Shown: piece after piece, positions 1-11,799 of the stretch
Numbering within the stretch: the stretch's first letter is position 1
How the letters are laid out: each line of letters starts with the position of its first letter
Assembly (NCBI RefSeq): GCF_947507565.1
Contig: NC_089175.1
Coordinates: 4,081,733 to 4,145,732, forward strand
Origin: Oscarella lobularis
Taxonomy: Eukaryota; Porifera; Homoscleromorpha; Homosclerophorida; Oscarellidae
Direction of reading: 5' to 3'
DNA: 64,000 nt
Notes under the pieces: model-generated
Seen by the model: only the letters and a program-made list of their open reading frames with translations
Told to the model about the DNA's origin: nothing
The model's database searches: none
Position numbers and translations under genes: made by a program

Positions 1-178
1 CGTGCAAAGCGAGGCTACTGCAAGCGGTTTTTTTCGGGGACTTCTGATATGTGCCCGGATAGATTGCTTCATGGCCAATTCTATCAATGCTCTGAACATC
101 TATGCTCTGAACCGCGTCCTTTGTGTAGTCAAAAACAGTGGCGCTTCATACAGTGTCTTCCTCTAAAAAGTGAATTAT

Positions 179-350
179 CACGTGAGCCCGGCGACAATTC
201 TACTAATTAGAATTATGTGATTCCAAAAACTCGTCATTTGCATATGCATATGTTGAAGACTCACGTGTGAGCGCAATCAGATATGCATGTGTGGAAACTT
301 TCAGCCAATCATTGGTAGGCAGAGTGCGCAAATCTATTGGGTTTCACGTG
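179..350 (+). promoter_or_regulatory. Putative promoter of VWA7 copy A with E-boxes and CCAAT pair
   Basis: Three CACGTG E-box motifs (179-184, 262-267, 345-350) and an inverted CCAAT/ATTGG pair (305-309, 311-315) lie within 240 bp of the ATG at 416. The second VWA7 copy keeps the same arrangement, with CCAAT at 9507-9511 and CACGTG at 9538-9543, although the surrounding bases differ. Persistence in both duplicates suggests a functional promoter element. No clear TATA box was seen. The assignment rests on motif conservation only. Confidence 0.4.
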
Positions 351-415
351 AGCTTCAGACTTGAACGCCCCTTCGTTTTCTCATTCTGCTCTGGCAACGG
401 ACAACTAACGACGCC

Positions 416-3400
416 ATGAAGCTAGTTCTACTGGGAATCGTCTTCTTGGGTCTGGCAGTGAAATCTCAGGGATTTAATCCTACCTACCCTTTGAAAGTTG
501 GCGCCTATATTATCAAATCACTACTTTCTCCTCTGCCATCGTGGCAGTGGTACCTTGCAGACAGAACGCATGAAGAAATGACGGAAACGGCACTAATACA
601 GGTCGCTATAGCAGCTCTCAAAGAGAAATATAAGCATGACCCAGGCAAATATGACGGCGTCACGGACCTTGATAAGATCGTCAAATTAGCACAAGGCTCA
701 TCGGCGGTAAGCGACGACTTTCGACGCGTCGTGACGGCAATACAGAAGGCAAATGCGAACGTGGACAACAAGCCATTGCAGCTGGTATCCGCCGCCCATT
801 TCGACGCGGAGACAATCGTTGAAGGAAACGACTTACTCCTCCAACGTTTCAAGTCAGCCACGAATTGCATCTATAGCGGGAGTTACGACAAGGCGCGCGA
901 GTCGGTTGGCCAGCTACTGCACGGCTTACAGGACTTCTACAGTCACACGAATTGGATTGAGATGCACCATGATGAGCCAAACCCTCGTTTGGCGACACTG
1001 AAGCATGCCAAATTGGAGCCCAAAGACGTCGCTTCGCCGTGCTCTCCGACTTGCGTCAATTGCAAAACGGCTCCGAAGGAGTCTCGGTGGGACTATTTCA
1101 ACGTAGTCAAAGCCCTATTTACGTGCAAGAACAACATAGATATAATCAATCCGGATGATCGCGGGTTTACGCCTTTGACAAGCGGATACTATCACAGTCT
1201 CTTAGACGGTGTGCAACACCCAGCGAAGCCCGGGGCGTCTTTGCTGCGTGGGGATGGTGCTGATGAACGTGGAAAATGCAGTCACGGCGGTTTTTTTGAC
1301 ACGTCTTCTGGGTTACAAGCTAAAGGAGGAATCAACAAAGACTCGAGCGTGGAGTATCTCTCGCCTCATCATTACTTGCACGAAAAGGCTGCTCGTGTAG
1401 CTACCATGGCGACGATTGACTTCCTCAACGATCTTCGCGAGAGCGTTGGCGTTGACAATTTTTTGAAGTTTCTCGGTCTCTATCAAGCTTCCTCATTTAC
1501 TATTGTCCTTGACACGACCGCCAGTATGGCAGCGGAGATACAGAGCATTTTGAGCAAATTTGACGGCATTGTCCAAGCGCAGGACGACTACGTCCTGATT
1601 CCCTTCAATAAGGCCTGTAAGTGTCGAGTGTAGGCAATATAGGTAATAACTGATTTTGTTTTGCAGGTGCCGGTCCGGTATATCGGAGTCACAGCAAAAA
1701 CGAGTTTAGAGAGAAGCTTGTATCAATCAGCCAAAGTGATTTGGCTATAGAAAACGGTTGCTTTGGAGGCAAGGCTAGAGCAGGCGATACTGCTCCCAAA
1801 GAGAAGGCGATAAGCGGTTTGATTCTCGCTCTTCAGACAAGCGGACTCGGATCAGTGGTGTACGTTGTCACCGACAGCGACGCCATTGATACAGACAGTT
1901 ACCCGGAAGCGTCGCTTCTGGTGGAACGCAAACGAATCAACGTCGTCTTTATTCGGAGCAGGGATAACAAACCGCCCGGAAGCAAGAGACGACGGCGACG
2001 AGATACTGCTGTCGACCACGATAACGTTTATGCAAAGCTGGCTGAAGAATCGGGAGGTCAAGTAATTATACCGGATAAAGATGACGACGTCGGAAACGTT
2101 CTCTCTCTCACTTCGTCGCTGTCTAAAGCTTCCGACTCAACACTTCTATTATATGAAGAGAAGTCTCCTACCGGTGTAAGAGGACGCAATCTGACTCTAA
2201 ACATAGACCAATTCGTTAGCTCAGTAACCATCAGTCTTTCTGGAGAAAATCCTGAGATTAATTTGTATTATCCAAGCGGAAAGAGTCTTCCTTCTTATGT
2301 AGCGCTGAGTCTGACAGATGATATAAGAAAGCTGGAGTGGCCTATCAGTGGAGCCTGGACATTAAACGTGCAAAGCACAGACGAGTATGACGTGCTCGTC
2401 AAAGGGACATCTTCTCTTGACTTTCAATACACGCTCGTCAAGCCCGTAGAAACTCGTCATTCCGGATTCTTTCCAGTACCCGAAAAGCCCAAAATCGGTT
2501 AGAAATGCCTTGATAGAAATGTTCTTGATGTGTTACGACCCTTTTTGTTTAGGGGATGCTGTCTTTATTGAACTCACTGTAACCGGTCTCACAAATGAAA
2601 CAGTCGTCGATGAAGTTCAGCTTCTTCTCATGACAGATCGCCAAGTGAAGGAGCGACGTCCACTAGTTGCCGTTGCCAACGAAACGGCATTGTTCATAAC
2701 CGAAACGAATATAACGATTCTTGAAGAGCCTTTTCAGATAATTCTTGTTGGTCATTACGGCGCGACGATGTTCACTCGCGTTGCCAGGACGCCGATCATG
2801 CCCGTTGCTTTTGAGCTGACTCTTCAAGACGGCGATTTGGTTATGCGACAAGGAGAGACTAAAACATTAGAGTTTTTGGTGGAACGAGGAAACGTCGGAG
2901 GAGAGTCGGTGGCTGATATTGCCGTTCAAAATGATCTGGGTTTTGCCGTGAAAGTAAGAAACGATAGATTCAATATTGATCCTGGCGAGTCTCATCGTTT
3001 TTTTGTGGATGTCACGGTGCCTGTCTGCTTTCCAGAAAGCGCTACCAACACGTTCACTGTAACGGCCACTTTGACAATTGGTAAACGCCAAGAATTAGTC
3101 GATTCCGTGCTGTTTGATGTACTCGTCGACTCGGAGGTACAGTGCTATATATTTACATTGCCGAAAATCTTTACGTAGTGCTAGAGGCTTTCTAAAGAAT
3201 TCTCGTGTACACGCTGTTAGTTGACAATGCAGGTGGTACACTGTATTTGCTCTCTAGTCCTACGTTTTCCATATCTTTTCAGACTGAATATTGGATTGAG
3301 CTATATGTCTCTTTTTTTTCTTGCAGTTTGTTGATCGTACGGCTCCAGTGTGTTTCCTCAATACTGTTTCAGCGACAGACTGCTCAAGTGTTCCTCTCCC

Positions 3401-4146
3401 CTTGTGCAGTGTCTACTGGTCGGCTACACTTTCCGTCATAGATAATTCTTCCTCAATTGTGACTGCTGAAGTCACTGACGTAGAACCTTCGAACAATGCA
3501 GCGACGATTTCCTCTCGGAATTTGCCGCTTGCACGCAACGAGTTTTCCTTAGTGAATGTCACGGCAAGCTGCTGCGTGAACTCAGTCACGCTAAAGTTCA
3601 AGGACGGCTTCAACTCTGTAGAATGTGCGGTACATCGAAACGACGTTCCCAAGTCCCGCTGCAGACAGTGCCTAAACGGCGGAAGATGCAACACCAAAAC
3701 GCAAACGTGCCAATGCATCGGAGGCTACTTTGGCAACCAATGTGAAAAAGGTAAGGGAGATTAATTAAATGAGCGGGTGCTTTTTTAAAGAGTTTAACTC
3801 TCTGACAGCTGGCTGCAATGCTCTGCCTGCTCCAGCTAATGGCTACGTGATCGATTCTGGTGTTGGCAGTATCAACAAATCGGTAGGCATATTCTGCAAC
3901 AAAGGATACGTTCACTCAGGCAAGACTGCGTCGACTTGCTGTCCTTTTGGCTGGACAGATTCCAGCGCTTGGTGCATTGCGGATCCTGATGGTGACTGGA
4001 CAGCAAAAGTCTGACTCTTTATAAAAGTTCGTTTTGTTTTAGGTACATGTATTGGCCGTGGCCACACTGCTAGTGCAACGGTTGCTCTCATCTTCGCGTT
4101 GGCCGCGAGCGCGTTCCTTTCGAATATGGGAGGCAATCTTGTCTAA
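416..4146 (+). CDS. VWA7: VWA7-like secreted von Willebrand A protein, copy A (intact, 6 exons)
   Basis: Exons by GT-AG boundaries and frame: 416-1616, 1667-2497, 2553-3136, 3327-3750, 3809-3991, 4043-4146, giving 1108 residues. A hydrophobic signal peptide covers residues 1-19. The N-terminal part carries family hallmarks HGLQDFYSHTNW (about residue 170) and GKCSHGG (about 290). A VWA domain starts near residue 360 with the MIDAS-type motif DTTASM. Later come an RRRRR stretch, an Ig-like or fibronectin-like region, an EGF-like module near residues 983-1012 and a Cys-rich sushi-like module at 1014-1074. The last 20 residues are hydrophobic and end the protein, suggesting a GPI-anchor signal or membrane tail. 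Vertebrate VWA7 is about 890 residues, so this form has extra C-terminal modules. The role is presumably extracellular adhesion or matrix binding; the ligand is unknown. It is tail-to-tail with the SRCR gene. Confidence 0.88.
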
Positions 4147-4401
4147 ACGATCGCAAACTTTTTCTTGTCCTTCCTGCTTCGTTTGCTGCCGACGTATTGT
4201 AGTAAGTCACGCGATATCTTTTGCTATGTGTTCGTTTTTCTTGTTCTTTCGTGTCTGTAACGCCTGGTTGCAAGTCATGCTATGAAATCAACTTGGCCTA
4301 GTTCTACTCTAGAGTATAGTAGACAACGTCTATAGCGGGAAAAAGAAGAAATTCTACACGGACGAAATACTCACGTTTCAATGTTCACCCATCATGCAAG
4401 C

Positions 4402-5903
4402 CTATTCTGAGGTATTATTCTCTTGAAATTTCAAATCTTCTGTGTTTTCTGTCTTGCCAGACTGCCCAGCCACCGATTGAAAGGCGACAGACGTGATTGC
4501 ATAAGGAGTAACCATGTTTTCAGCAGAAAGAAAGCTATTGGGAGAAGATTCTCCTGTAGCAAGCTTCACTTGGTTGCAAGTTTTGCCTTGAGAACATCCT
4601 GATTTGTTCAGACTCGACGCCATAAAGTTCATCGACACATAGTCAGAGTACCTTTCACTTTTCCTCTCGTTTTCCCGAAGCGTCACCGGCATCGAATTTT
4701 CCTGCTCACTACGCCGACGATCCGGACGACGACGACGATGCTTTGATATGAAGAAAAGTGCAACGGAGACAACGACGACGATGGCGACGCACGCAACCGC
4801 GATGACGACAACAAGAAAGTGCCTCGTCTTCTTCGTCTTGGTCAGGCTAGTACTTTGACTTTGAGTGTACACGTATGTCGTTCTTGCTGGTTGACTAGTG
4901 GGAGGCATTCTTTCTGGCTGACTAGTGGGACTCGTACTAGTCCTGTTTCTGCTCATCGTCTCGGTACGTAAGGTTGGGCTCAATGAGATAGTCGTGGCTG
5001 TTAACTTTGTAGATTGACTGGTGCTATTCTGGACGACTCTCTCTGTTGGCCTTGCAAGTACGGTATCTGCTGCACGATTGTTTCCACACGAAACCGTAGC
5101 TATGTTTTTTCTTTGACAGAACGAGCCGTTTTTCCACGGCGACGAGCTGCAGTTTTCCAGCCGCCTTTCCGCACCGCTGCATTTGACTTCCGACACCCAA
5201 ACAACATTCTGAATGCTCGATTGGGACGTATTCGTCTGAGACGACTCCAACGCGTTCTTGTAATTCAGCTGACGGCAAACGACGCGAGCATCGGCAGCCG
5301 TCCAATTGGCGTCGCATACAGTTCCCCATTGGCGTCGTGGAAAATCTCAACAATGCCTTTGCTTATTTGTCCAGCTGCTCGGTTCAGTCTGACAGTAGGA
5401 GCCTCTAGAAGAAACTGTTTCAAGGAAGGAATGTAGACAAAAGAGAGATCTTACGGCAAGTCAATCCTTCTATATGGAACATCACAGCGCAGTAATAATC
5501 GTCTATTCTCCGTCCTTCTTTAGGGCACTCTTCAATTCGGCGTTCGTTTCCTCTGCATCGGGTGCAATATAGCCAAAAACGTCCATCATCCCTCTGGCTA
5601 GGTCTAAACGTGGATTGTCTACCGCCATCGCTTTCGAGAGCTATTGCCGTCGAACCAGGAAAACCGAGCTGGCGGCACGCCACATCCGCGTTTGCCGTCG
5701 TCCAACCGTAGTCGCAGAAAAACCACCAGGACGAATCGTGAAACAGCTCCAGGCGTCCTTCGTAGGGTGACCGAGCGGGACGATCGACGAGTCGCAAAGT
5801 GCTTCCTCGAATCAGCAATCCTACTGGATCTGGAGAAAATATATTGAATGCAGTCACGGTTAGAAATAATTTGCTTCTTTACCGCATTCAACGTAAGCCA
5901 GTT
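4402..5903 (-). pseudogene. SRCR-domain transmembrane receptor, copy A (5'-truncated, frameshifted)
   Basis: This is the paralogue of the complete SRCR gene at 43222-46434. On the minus strand it retains only about 20 bp of exon 2 (5903-5883), the whole SRCR exon 5829-5455, and the last exon 5404-4402. The last exon encodes an SRCR domain, a Thr/Ser stalk with only about two TSQPER-type repeats, a transmembrane helix (HFLVVVIAVACVAIVVVV) and a tail with YSDYVSM. The signal-peptide exon and first SRCR domain are missing: at about 5903 the sequence switches to a Death-domain exon. One C is missing at about 5332 (ggcgtcg here, ggccgtcg in copy B), which shifts the frame inside the last SRCR domain. 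The separating intron is 50 bp here and 48 bp in copy B. I read this as a pseudogene; the frame downstream of the deletion is still open. Confidence 0.8.
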
Positions 5904-6470
5904 CTTAATTGCATCTGGGTTTAGATCGTCGTATCACGTCTGTTGCCGAGATCATTCGCAACGAGTGGCGAAATACTTTTAGAGCAATCGAACCACCTTT
6001 TAGAGACGGAGAGTACTTCGTTCAAAAAGTCCAAGCCGAAGAACGCAGCGATGGTGACAGCGACATTCGTTCAGCGGTTCGCTGTCTGAAACGGTGGACT
6101 GAAGAAAATCCTAACGAATGTTTCCTGGAAGCAGTGCTTGACGCTGCTAATGCAGCTGAAGTGGGGCAGGATCTTATAGACCAGCTTCACGATTTCAAGT
6201 CATTGTAGGCTGGAGGAAAGAGGTGAAACGATTCTTGAAGGTTTCTGCCAGTGTGCTCCCCCACATTAGTTAGCAATATGGGAGGCGTTCTGGAAGAATG
6301 TCACTCAAATTACAGCTGCATGAAGATGGTCTTCGTTGCTCCGCCTACGCGGGGACTTTCCCTTAATTGTCGTTTCTCATTATTTCTGAATTTCAGAGCT
6401 TTCTCTTCTACGGGGATTCGAAGCAGCACGCGCCTGTTTTGTTTGCCGACAGCTACAGACTACAGTAGAA
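5904..6470 (+). pseudogene. Orphan Death-domain terminal exon plus 3' flank
   Basis: Coding sequence from the acceptor at about 5924 to TAG at 6206-6208 encodes a Death-type fold ending RCLKRWTEENPNECFLEAV. It is closely related to the last exon of the Ig-TM-Death gene (8512-8795). The homology continues beyond the stop: 6280-6450 resembles 8960-9090 (the phrase ggcgttctggaagaatgtc recurs). No upstream Ig exons belong to it; it is fused directly to the truncated SRCR pseudogene. It is best explained as the 3' end of a deleted Ig-Death paralogue. It could be transcribed from a cryptic promoter, but no start context is visible. Confidence 0.65.
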
Positions 6471-6640
6471 AATCTGCTGACGTACGTAACGTATGATGTA
6501 ATCATAGTATCCCGGAAAAGGTCTTTTTGGGGCGCCGTTACGTTCAGTGGCCGCTGTTCTTCCTCCTCCTCCTCCTTGTCCCGCTGCCGCTTGACCTCCT
6601 GGCCAAGCGGTGGGACTGAAACTGCAGTGCGCCTGCAACG

Positions 6641-8795
6641 ATGGTCTTCATACGAATCGTCTGTGTTCTTTTGAGTACGAAAGCCATATAGGCTCAAACA
6701 GCCATTAGACGCACAGAGTTTGAGTTTTTCATGCATGCAGGTCTCCTTTCGCTGACCGAAGGAAAACTAATGAGCAACATCGCTATTAACGGTCGACGAC
6801 AATACCTTGTATCCAGTCTGCCGACGCCTACAAACTTCTTGAACTGCAGCGGCTGGTACACCGACAGCCGTCGGAGAGGCCTGGCGATTCACCTGACACT
6901 GTTATATAATTCGACTTCCGCGGACATCACAAAAAACGATGCTCTCGGCCTCTACACCTATAAGTGCTCGGATGAAAAGCTAGAGGACGGCGAAATTGTC
7001 CCCGTTTCAAGCGCCTACTGTCTGTTTGGGGGGATTGATAAAATAAAAAGTAAGGCGTTTTCTGGCAAATATGATTGTTCTGTTGTCAGCGCGGACGGTT
7101 CAACTCCAGCACCAAGCACAATATTAGTCAAAGAATATGGTAAGGCATTGACGTCGTGTGTATGGTATGATTTGCACGTTGATTGATCTAGACAAAGAAA
7201 TCTTGGTTAATGTGTCGCAGTTTCCACCATCCGGAGTAGTTGACGAAGGCAAACCTTTGACCTTGTCGTGTGAGATCAATCGTCAGTCGTATCGTTCTCC
7301 GCTGAAACTTGAGTGGAGACGAAATGGCGACACAGCGGTCGATTCACAATGGCTTTCTGATTCGATTATGCCATCATATGTTTACAAAAAAACGGCAATA
7401 CCGGAAGATGCGGGTCTATACGAATGCGTGGTCACTTCCAAAGGTGCCGTCATTGACACTTTGAAAGCAAATCAAAGCGTAGTGATAAATTGTAAGTGGG
7501 TTTTTCATGGAAAACTCTCTCTGCATTCTTACCTGTGCTTTAGACGCTCCTCGCACATCATTTTATTCCGCGCCATTTTTGAACAAAATGGGCGAGGTAC
7601 ACATTCCATACTTTGCAACCAACACCTTCAATTGCTCCGCTGACGGACATCCTGAGCCAGACGTGTCTATATCGCTCAATAAAAGAACTCTGAAAGACGT
7701 GAAAGAGAATAGAGGGCCCGGGAACACAGTCATTATATCCAAACAGTGGGAAGCAACTTCACGTGAGACCCAAGATTTCTGTTGCCAAGCATCTAACAAA
7801 AACGGTCATGCAAAAGAGAAGTGTATTAGAGCTATAATCGAAGGTATTTCACTTTATTATATATCAGCACAAGGTTGACTATTTTTCCCCTATGTTGTAG
7901 TGCCCAGCATATCCTTCTTTGGCGTAGAGAATGCGACACACGGCTGTCCTGTTGAAATGAATGCTACACTTCTATGCAAGGCAGTTGGAACGTCCGCTCC
8001 AATATCGGTCACTATTTCTGATCCACAAGACGCGGTTGTTGCCAAGAGTCAAACTCAAGCCAACTACACGTTTACGCCAGATTCTAAAAGGGGTCCTTAC
8101 ACATGCACGGCGAGCAATAATGATGCCTACATTGTCAGCAAGAAACACCATGTCTGTTCCACGAGTAAGCTGGCAATATTTTTTACTGCGTTTAGTTTAA
8201 TACGTTTTTGGTTTTGCTCTCTCAAAGGCTTGAAATTGAGTATAATTATACCGATAGGAATTGCTGTAGGCATCGCCACTGTCATGATCATAGCCTTCGT
8301 TGTTTATCGACGAATTCGGTATGATTTTCTTTTCTGATCCTCTGTCTGAGCAATTTTTTATTAGGCGCTATAAGCAAGCTGAACCAAAGGAAACAGATCG
8401 TTTGATTTATCCAGGAGCTAGAGAAAGACCTGGGAAAAAGGCTACGCCTCCAACAGGTGTTGAGCTTGATGATCACTACAGTATGTTTTCTATAATTTCA
8501 GCTGGGTTTAGATCGTCTTATCAACTCTGTTGCCGAGATCGTTTGCAAAGAGTGGCTAGATACTTTTAGAGCGATTGAACCATCTTTTAGAGAAGGAGAA
8601 TACTTCCTTCAAAAGGTCCAAGCAGAAGAACGTAGCGATGGTGACGATGACGGTGACATTCGTTCAGCGGTTCGCTGTCTGAAACGATGGACTGAGGAAA
8701 ATCCGGATGCCAGTTTTCTGGAAGCAGTGCACGAAGCTGCAATTGCTGCTGAAGTGGGACACGATGCTGTACATCAACTGTGTGGTCTCATCTGA
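6641..8795 (+). CDS. Ig-TM-Death receptor (8 exons)
   Basis: Predicted exons: 6641-6674, 6741-7139, 7192-7491, 7544-7843, 7901-8164, 8228-8318, 8365-8456, 8512-8795, about 587 residues with consistent phases. The ATG at 6641 was chosen because splicing exon 1 to 2 gives a good signal peptide (MVFIRIVCVLLSLLSLTEG). Exon 2 encodes a Cys-containing, possibly Ig-like domain. Exons 3, 4 and 5 each encode one Ig domain (Cys-Trp-Cys with DAGLYEC in the first; FNC/FCC and LLC/YTC in the others). A transmembrane helix lies at about residues 436-462, followed by a short basic linker and a C-terminal Death domain (SAVRCLKRWTEENPDASF). The exon 7/8 junction is uncertain: a donor at 8457 gives a 55-bp intron, while one at 8481 would give only 31 bp. 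Probably a cell-surface receptor recruiting Death-domain adaptors; the ligand is unknown. Confidence 0.78.
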
Positions 8796-9282
8796 CATCA
8801 AGGCGACTTAGTCATCTTCTGCACCTGTAGAAAAGAGAGGTGCAGCAATGTCTCAAGTTTCCTGACTTCTTTTTCTTGTCTCTAGCAAACAGGCTGAGCA
8901 TGCACTATCTTAGTGATTTCTGCTTTTTTGCAGCAAGAGCAGTGTAGCGTGTTCACTTTAGCAATGAAACGGCGTTCTGGAAGAGTGTCCTTTCTATTAC
9001 AGCCAGCAGCACTCAGTAGACGTAAATTATTTTTGAATTTTATTTCCTGCCAATAACCCGGATTTGAAGCAAAACTACCAAGCGTTTCTACTACGATTTA
9101 GCGCTTCGACCTCGGATGTCCTGTTCCACACGTAATGAACTTACGTAATGGGACACAATAATCGACTTTTTTAACATTGGGGTCCCAGTCCGGGCCACTA
9201 TGGACGGGCCTGTGGACGAAACGGAACAGAGAACGGACGCTTGGGGTTTCTTTCGTAGATGCGACGGTAAGAAGAGTTCTGG
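8796..9282. other. 3' flank of the Ig-Death gene and duplication boundary
   Basis: No coding exon is apparent. The first part is the 3' untranslated region of the Ig-Death gene and is partly matched by 6280-6450. At about 9283 the sequence becomes homologous to the very start of the window (gtgcaaagcgaggctactgc occurs at 2 and at 9284), which marks the start of the second VWA7 duplication unit. Confidence 0.6.
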
Positions 9283-9627
9283 CGTGCAAAGCGAGGCTAC
9301 TGCAAGCGGTTTTTTCTCGCTTTTCTCAGGGACTTCTGACGTGCCCGTGTTTCATGGCCAGTCCACCTCCTCGTGGGGGCGAACCCTGAACTTTCTGCGC
9401 CTTCGAACTGCATAAAGCACCTTTGACTGACTCTTTCCTAGGAAGCTTCTTCATTTGCGTAAATAATCCTTCTTTGGCTCACGCGCGAGCTTCATTAGTC
9501 ACGCAGCCAATGATCCTGCCAGGAGCAAATTAGGCTTCACGTGCTGCAAAGTTGTTTTCGAAAAACGCCCCTTGGTTTTGTCATTTTCCATTCGCTTCTG
9601 GCGTGCTGAGAACGAACAGTGGACAGC
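9283..9627 (+). repeat. Duplicated 5' flank of VWA7 (copy B)
   Basis: The segment opens with sequence matching 1-75 (tgcaaagcgaggctactgca and the following polyT/ggacttctga) and then diverges. CCAAT (9507-9511) and CACGTG (9538-9543) are retained before the ATG at 9628. It marks the tandem duplication of the VWA7 unit and presumably includes the old promoter. Confidence 0.6.
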
Positions 9628-11203
9628 ATGAAGCTGATTCAGCTGGGAATGTTTCTCTGCTTGGCGACAACGTCTTGGCAATTTCTTCCTAGCTACCGTT
9701 GGAAACTGGCCGCTAGAGCGCTGAGTCCATACCTAACGTTGAAGGCATACTTCACAACAGACGGAACCATTGTAACTCACAAAGAAATGACGGAGACGGC
9801 ACTGGTTCACGTTGCCAAGGAGTTTCTCAAAAAGAAAGATCCGCATGACCCGACGAAATACGACGGCGTTACCAACCTCGATACGATCATGAAATTAGCA
9901 TATGGCCCGTCGGCGGTGAGCGACTATTTCCGAAGCACCGTCACAGCCATACAGAATGCAAATGTGAATGTTGACTTCGATATGGATGACGTATCAGCTG
10001 CCCATTTTGACGCGGAGAACATTTACGAGGGAAATGAACAACTATTAAGGCACTTTGACTCGGCTGTCGGGTGCATCGACAACGGAAGTTATGACAAAGC
10101 GCACGAGTTGATCGGTCAGCTGCTGCACGGCTTGCAGGATTTCTACAGTCACACGAATTAGATTGAAATGAAGACTATTGATCCGAATCGTCACTTGGAT
10201 ATTGAACCGGATCGTCGCTTGGCTACGAAGAAGCATCCCAAGATAATGCCCGCGGACGTCGCTCCAAAATTGTCTCCAACCTGTGTCAACTGCGCAGATC
10301 TTTTGGATACCGTCCTTAATCCGTTGAACGCACTTTTCAAATGCGACAACAACATAAAAATAGAGAATCCGGACCACTCGGCGTTTGCGTCTCTTACTAG
10401 CGGATATTATCGCGGCCAAGACAGATCAAAACCCAGAGCGTCTACCCTGTTCGGAGGAGGTGCTGATGGCAGCGGAAAGTGCAGTCACGGCGGAGCTTTA
10501 GATACAACCTCGCTATCCGCGGCTAGAGGAGGAATTAATAAGGACTCCAACCTATATTATTTGTCACCGCACTATTATTTGCATTCAATAGCTGCTGAGG
10601 TCGCTACCGCCGCGTCGATCAACGTTCTCACGGAGCTCGGCGATACCGTTGATATCGACCATTTTCTGTCTTTTCTCGGTCTCTATCGCGGCTATTCGTT
10701 CACTATTATCCTCGACACGACAATCAGCATGATGGAGGAAATATCAAGCGTTCGGCAGGAGTTTGGCAGAATTTCCAAGGCCAACCACGACAAGTCCACC
10801 GTTCAACCCGACGAATACGTGTTGGTTCCTTTTAACCAGGCCTGTAAGTGTTGAGTCTCAGTCTATAGATTAGTTTCTGCCTAACTGCCTTTCTGCAGGC
10901 GCTGGTCCCGTTTATCGGTTTTATAGTAGCGACGACTTTGACGAGAAACTTGAATCGGTCAGCAGGCAGTTGGCTAATCAAGTCGGCTGTATTGGCGGCC
11001 AGACCAGGCTCAGCAATTTACAGCCAGGCGAGAAAGCAATAAGCGGCTTGATTCTCGCTCTTCGAACGAGTCGACCCGGATCGACTGTTTACGTCTTCAC
11101 AGACAGCGCTACTGACAAAGTTGATGCGGGCAAGTACCCAGAAGCGTCGGTTCTGATAGAAAGGAAACGAATCACCGTCTTCTTTATTCGAAGCAAGGAC
11201 AAT
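9628..11203 (+). pseudogene. VWA7: VWA7-like copy B, 5' half (nonsense codon, then interrupted)
   Basis: Exon 1 (9628-10843) and the first part of exon 2 (from 10899) align with copy A throughout. A signal peptide (MKLIQLGMFLCLATTSWQF), HGLQDFYSHTN, GKCSHGG and the MIDAS-type DTTISM are present. The Trp after YSHTN in copy A is TAG here (10159-10161), a nonsense codon inside the most conserved motif; the frame stays open on both sides. Homology to copy A stops at about 11203, after the codons for KDN, and resumes at about 40716, so the gene is split by about 29.5 kb. Translation would give only about 177 residues, hence the pseudogene call. Readthrough or an assembly error is possible but less likely. 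Confidence 0.8.
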
Positions 11204-11438
11204 AGCAGGTCGAGAAAACTTCCGTGGACATATTCGATTGCAAGTAAGTGGTCTACCAAGAGAGAGAGGGAGCAAATAGAGTTTATTGTTCTAGTCCCGA
11301 TCATCGATGTGATCATCTCATCGATAGCCTTAGTGCTTGTATAGATAAAGGGGAATACAGCACTATTCCCTCTGTAGAAGTAAGGCCGTTTTTTGTGCAT
11401 ACATATGCGTGAAATAATCTCATGGTCCTGTGACGTAG
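11204..11438. other. Junction between VWA7 copy B and the ELP4 fragment
   Basis: About 235 bp with no match to VWA7 copy A and no convincing exon. A GTAAGT donor-like site at about 11243 follows an open stretch encoding KLPWTYSIA, which could be a remnant of an upstream ELP4 exon, but the match is too weak to claim. Confidence 0.35.
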
Positions 11439-11765
11439 AAACGATGTACTGAGAATAGGAATTCATTCGCTTGGATCTCCACTATGGAGCGACACGACAA
11501 ACAAAACGTCTGTATTGAGATTTATTTATCGACTTCGCGGTCTGGTCAGATCGTCCTATGCTGTGGCTCTCGTTACCATACCAACGCATCTATTTCGCGT
11601 AATCAACAAATAAAACAATGACTCTACGAGTTTAATTTATTCTACGTTTATAGGACGAAGCGTTCGTTCGACGAGTCGAGCATCTCAGCGACGTCGCAGT
11701 TCATCTGGAGTCATTTGAAGGCTCGGAAAAAGAAAAGAATCCCGTTTATAAAGACTATCACGGTG

Positions 11766-11799
<34 letters not shown>

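Noticed and set aside
505-870. Minus-strand open frame opposite VWA7 exon 1
   Set aside because: Shadow of a well-supported coding exon with splice and paralogue support on the plus strand.
5014-5436. Plus-strand open frame opposite the SRCR exon
   Set aside because: Antisense shadow; the same frame recurs at 45220-45516 only because the SRCR exon is duplicated.
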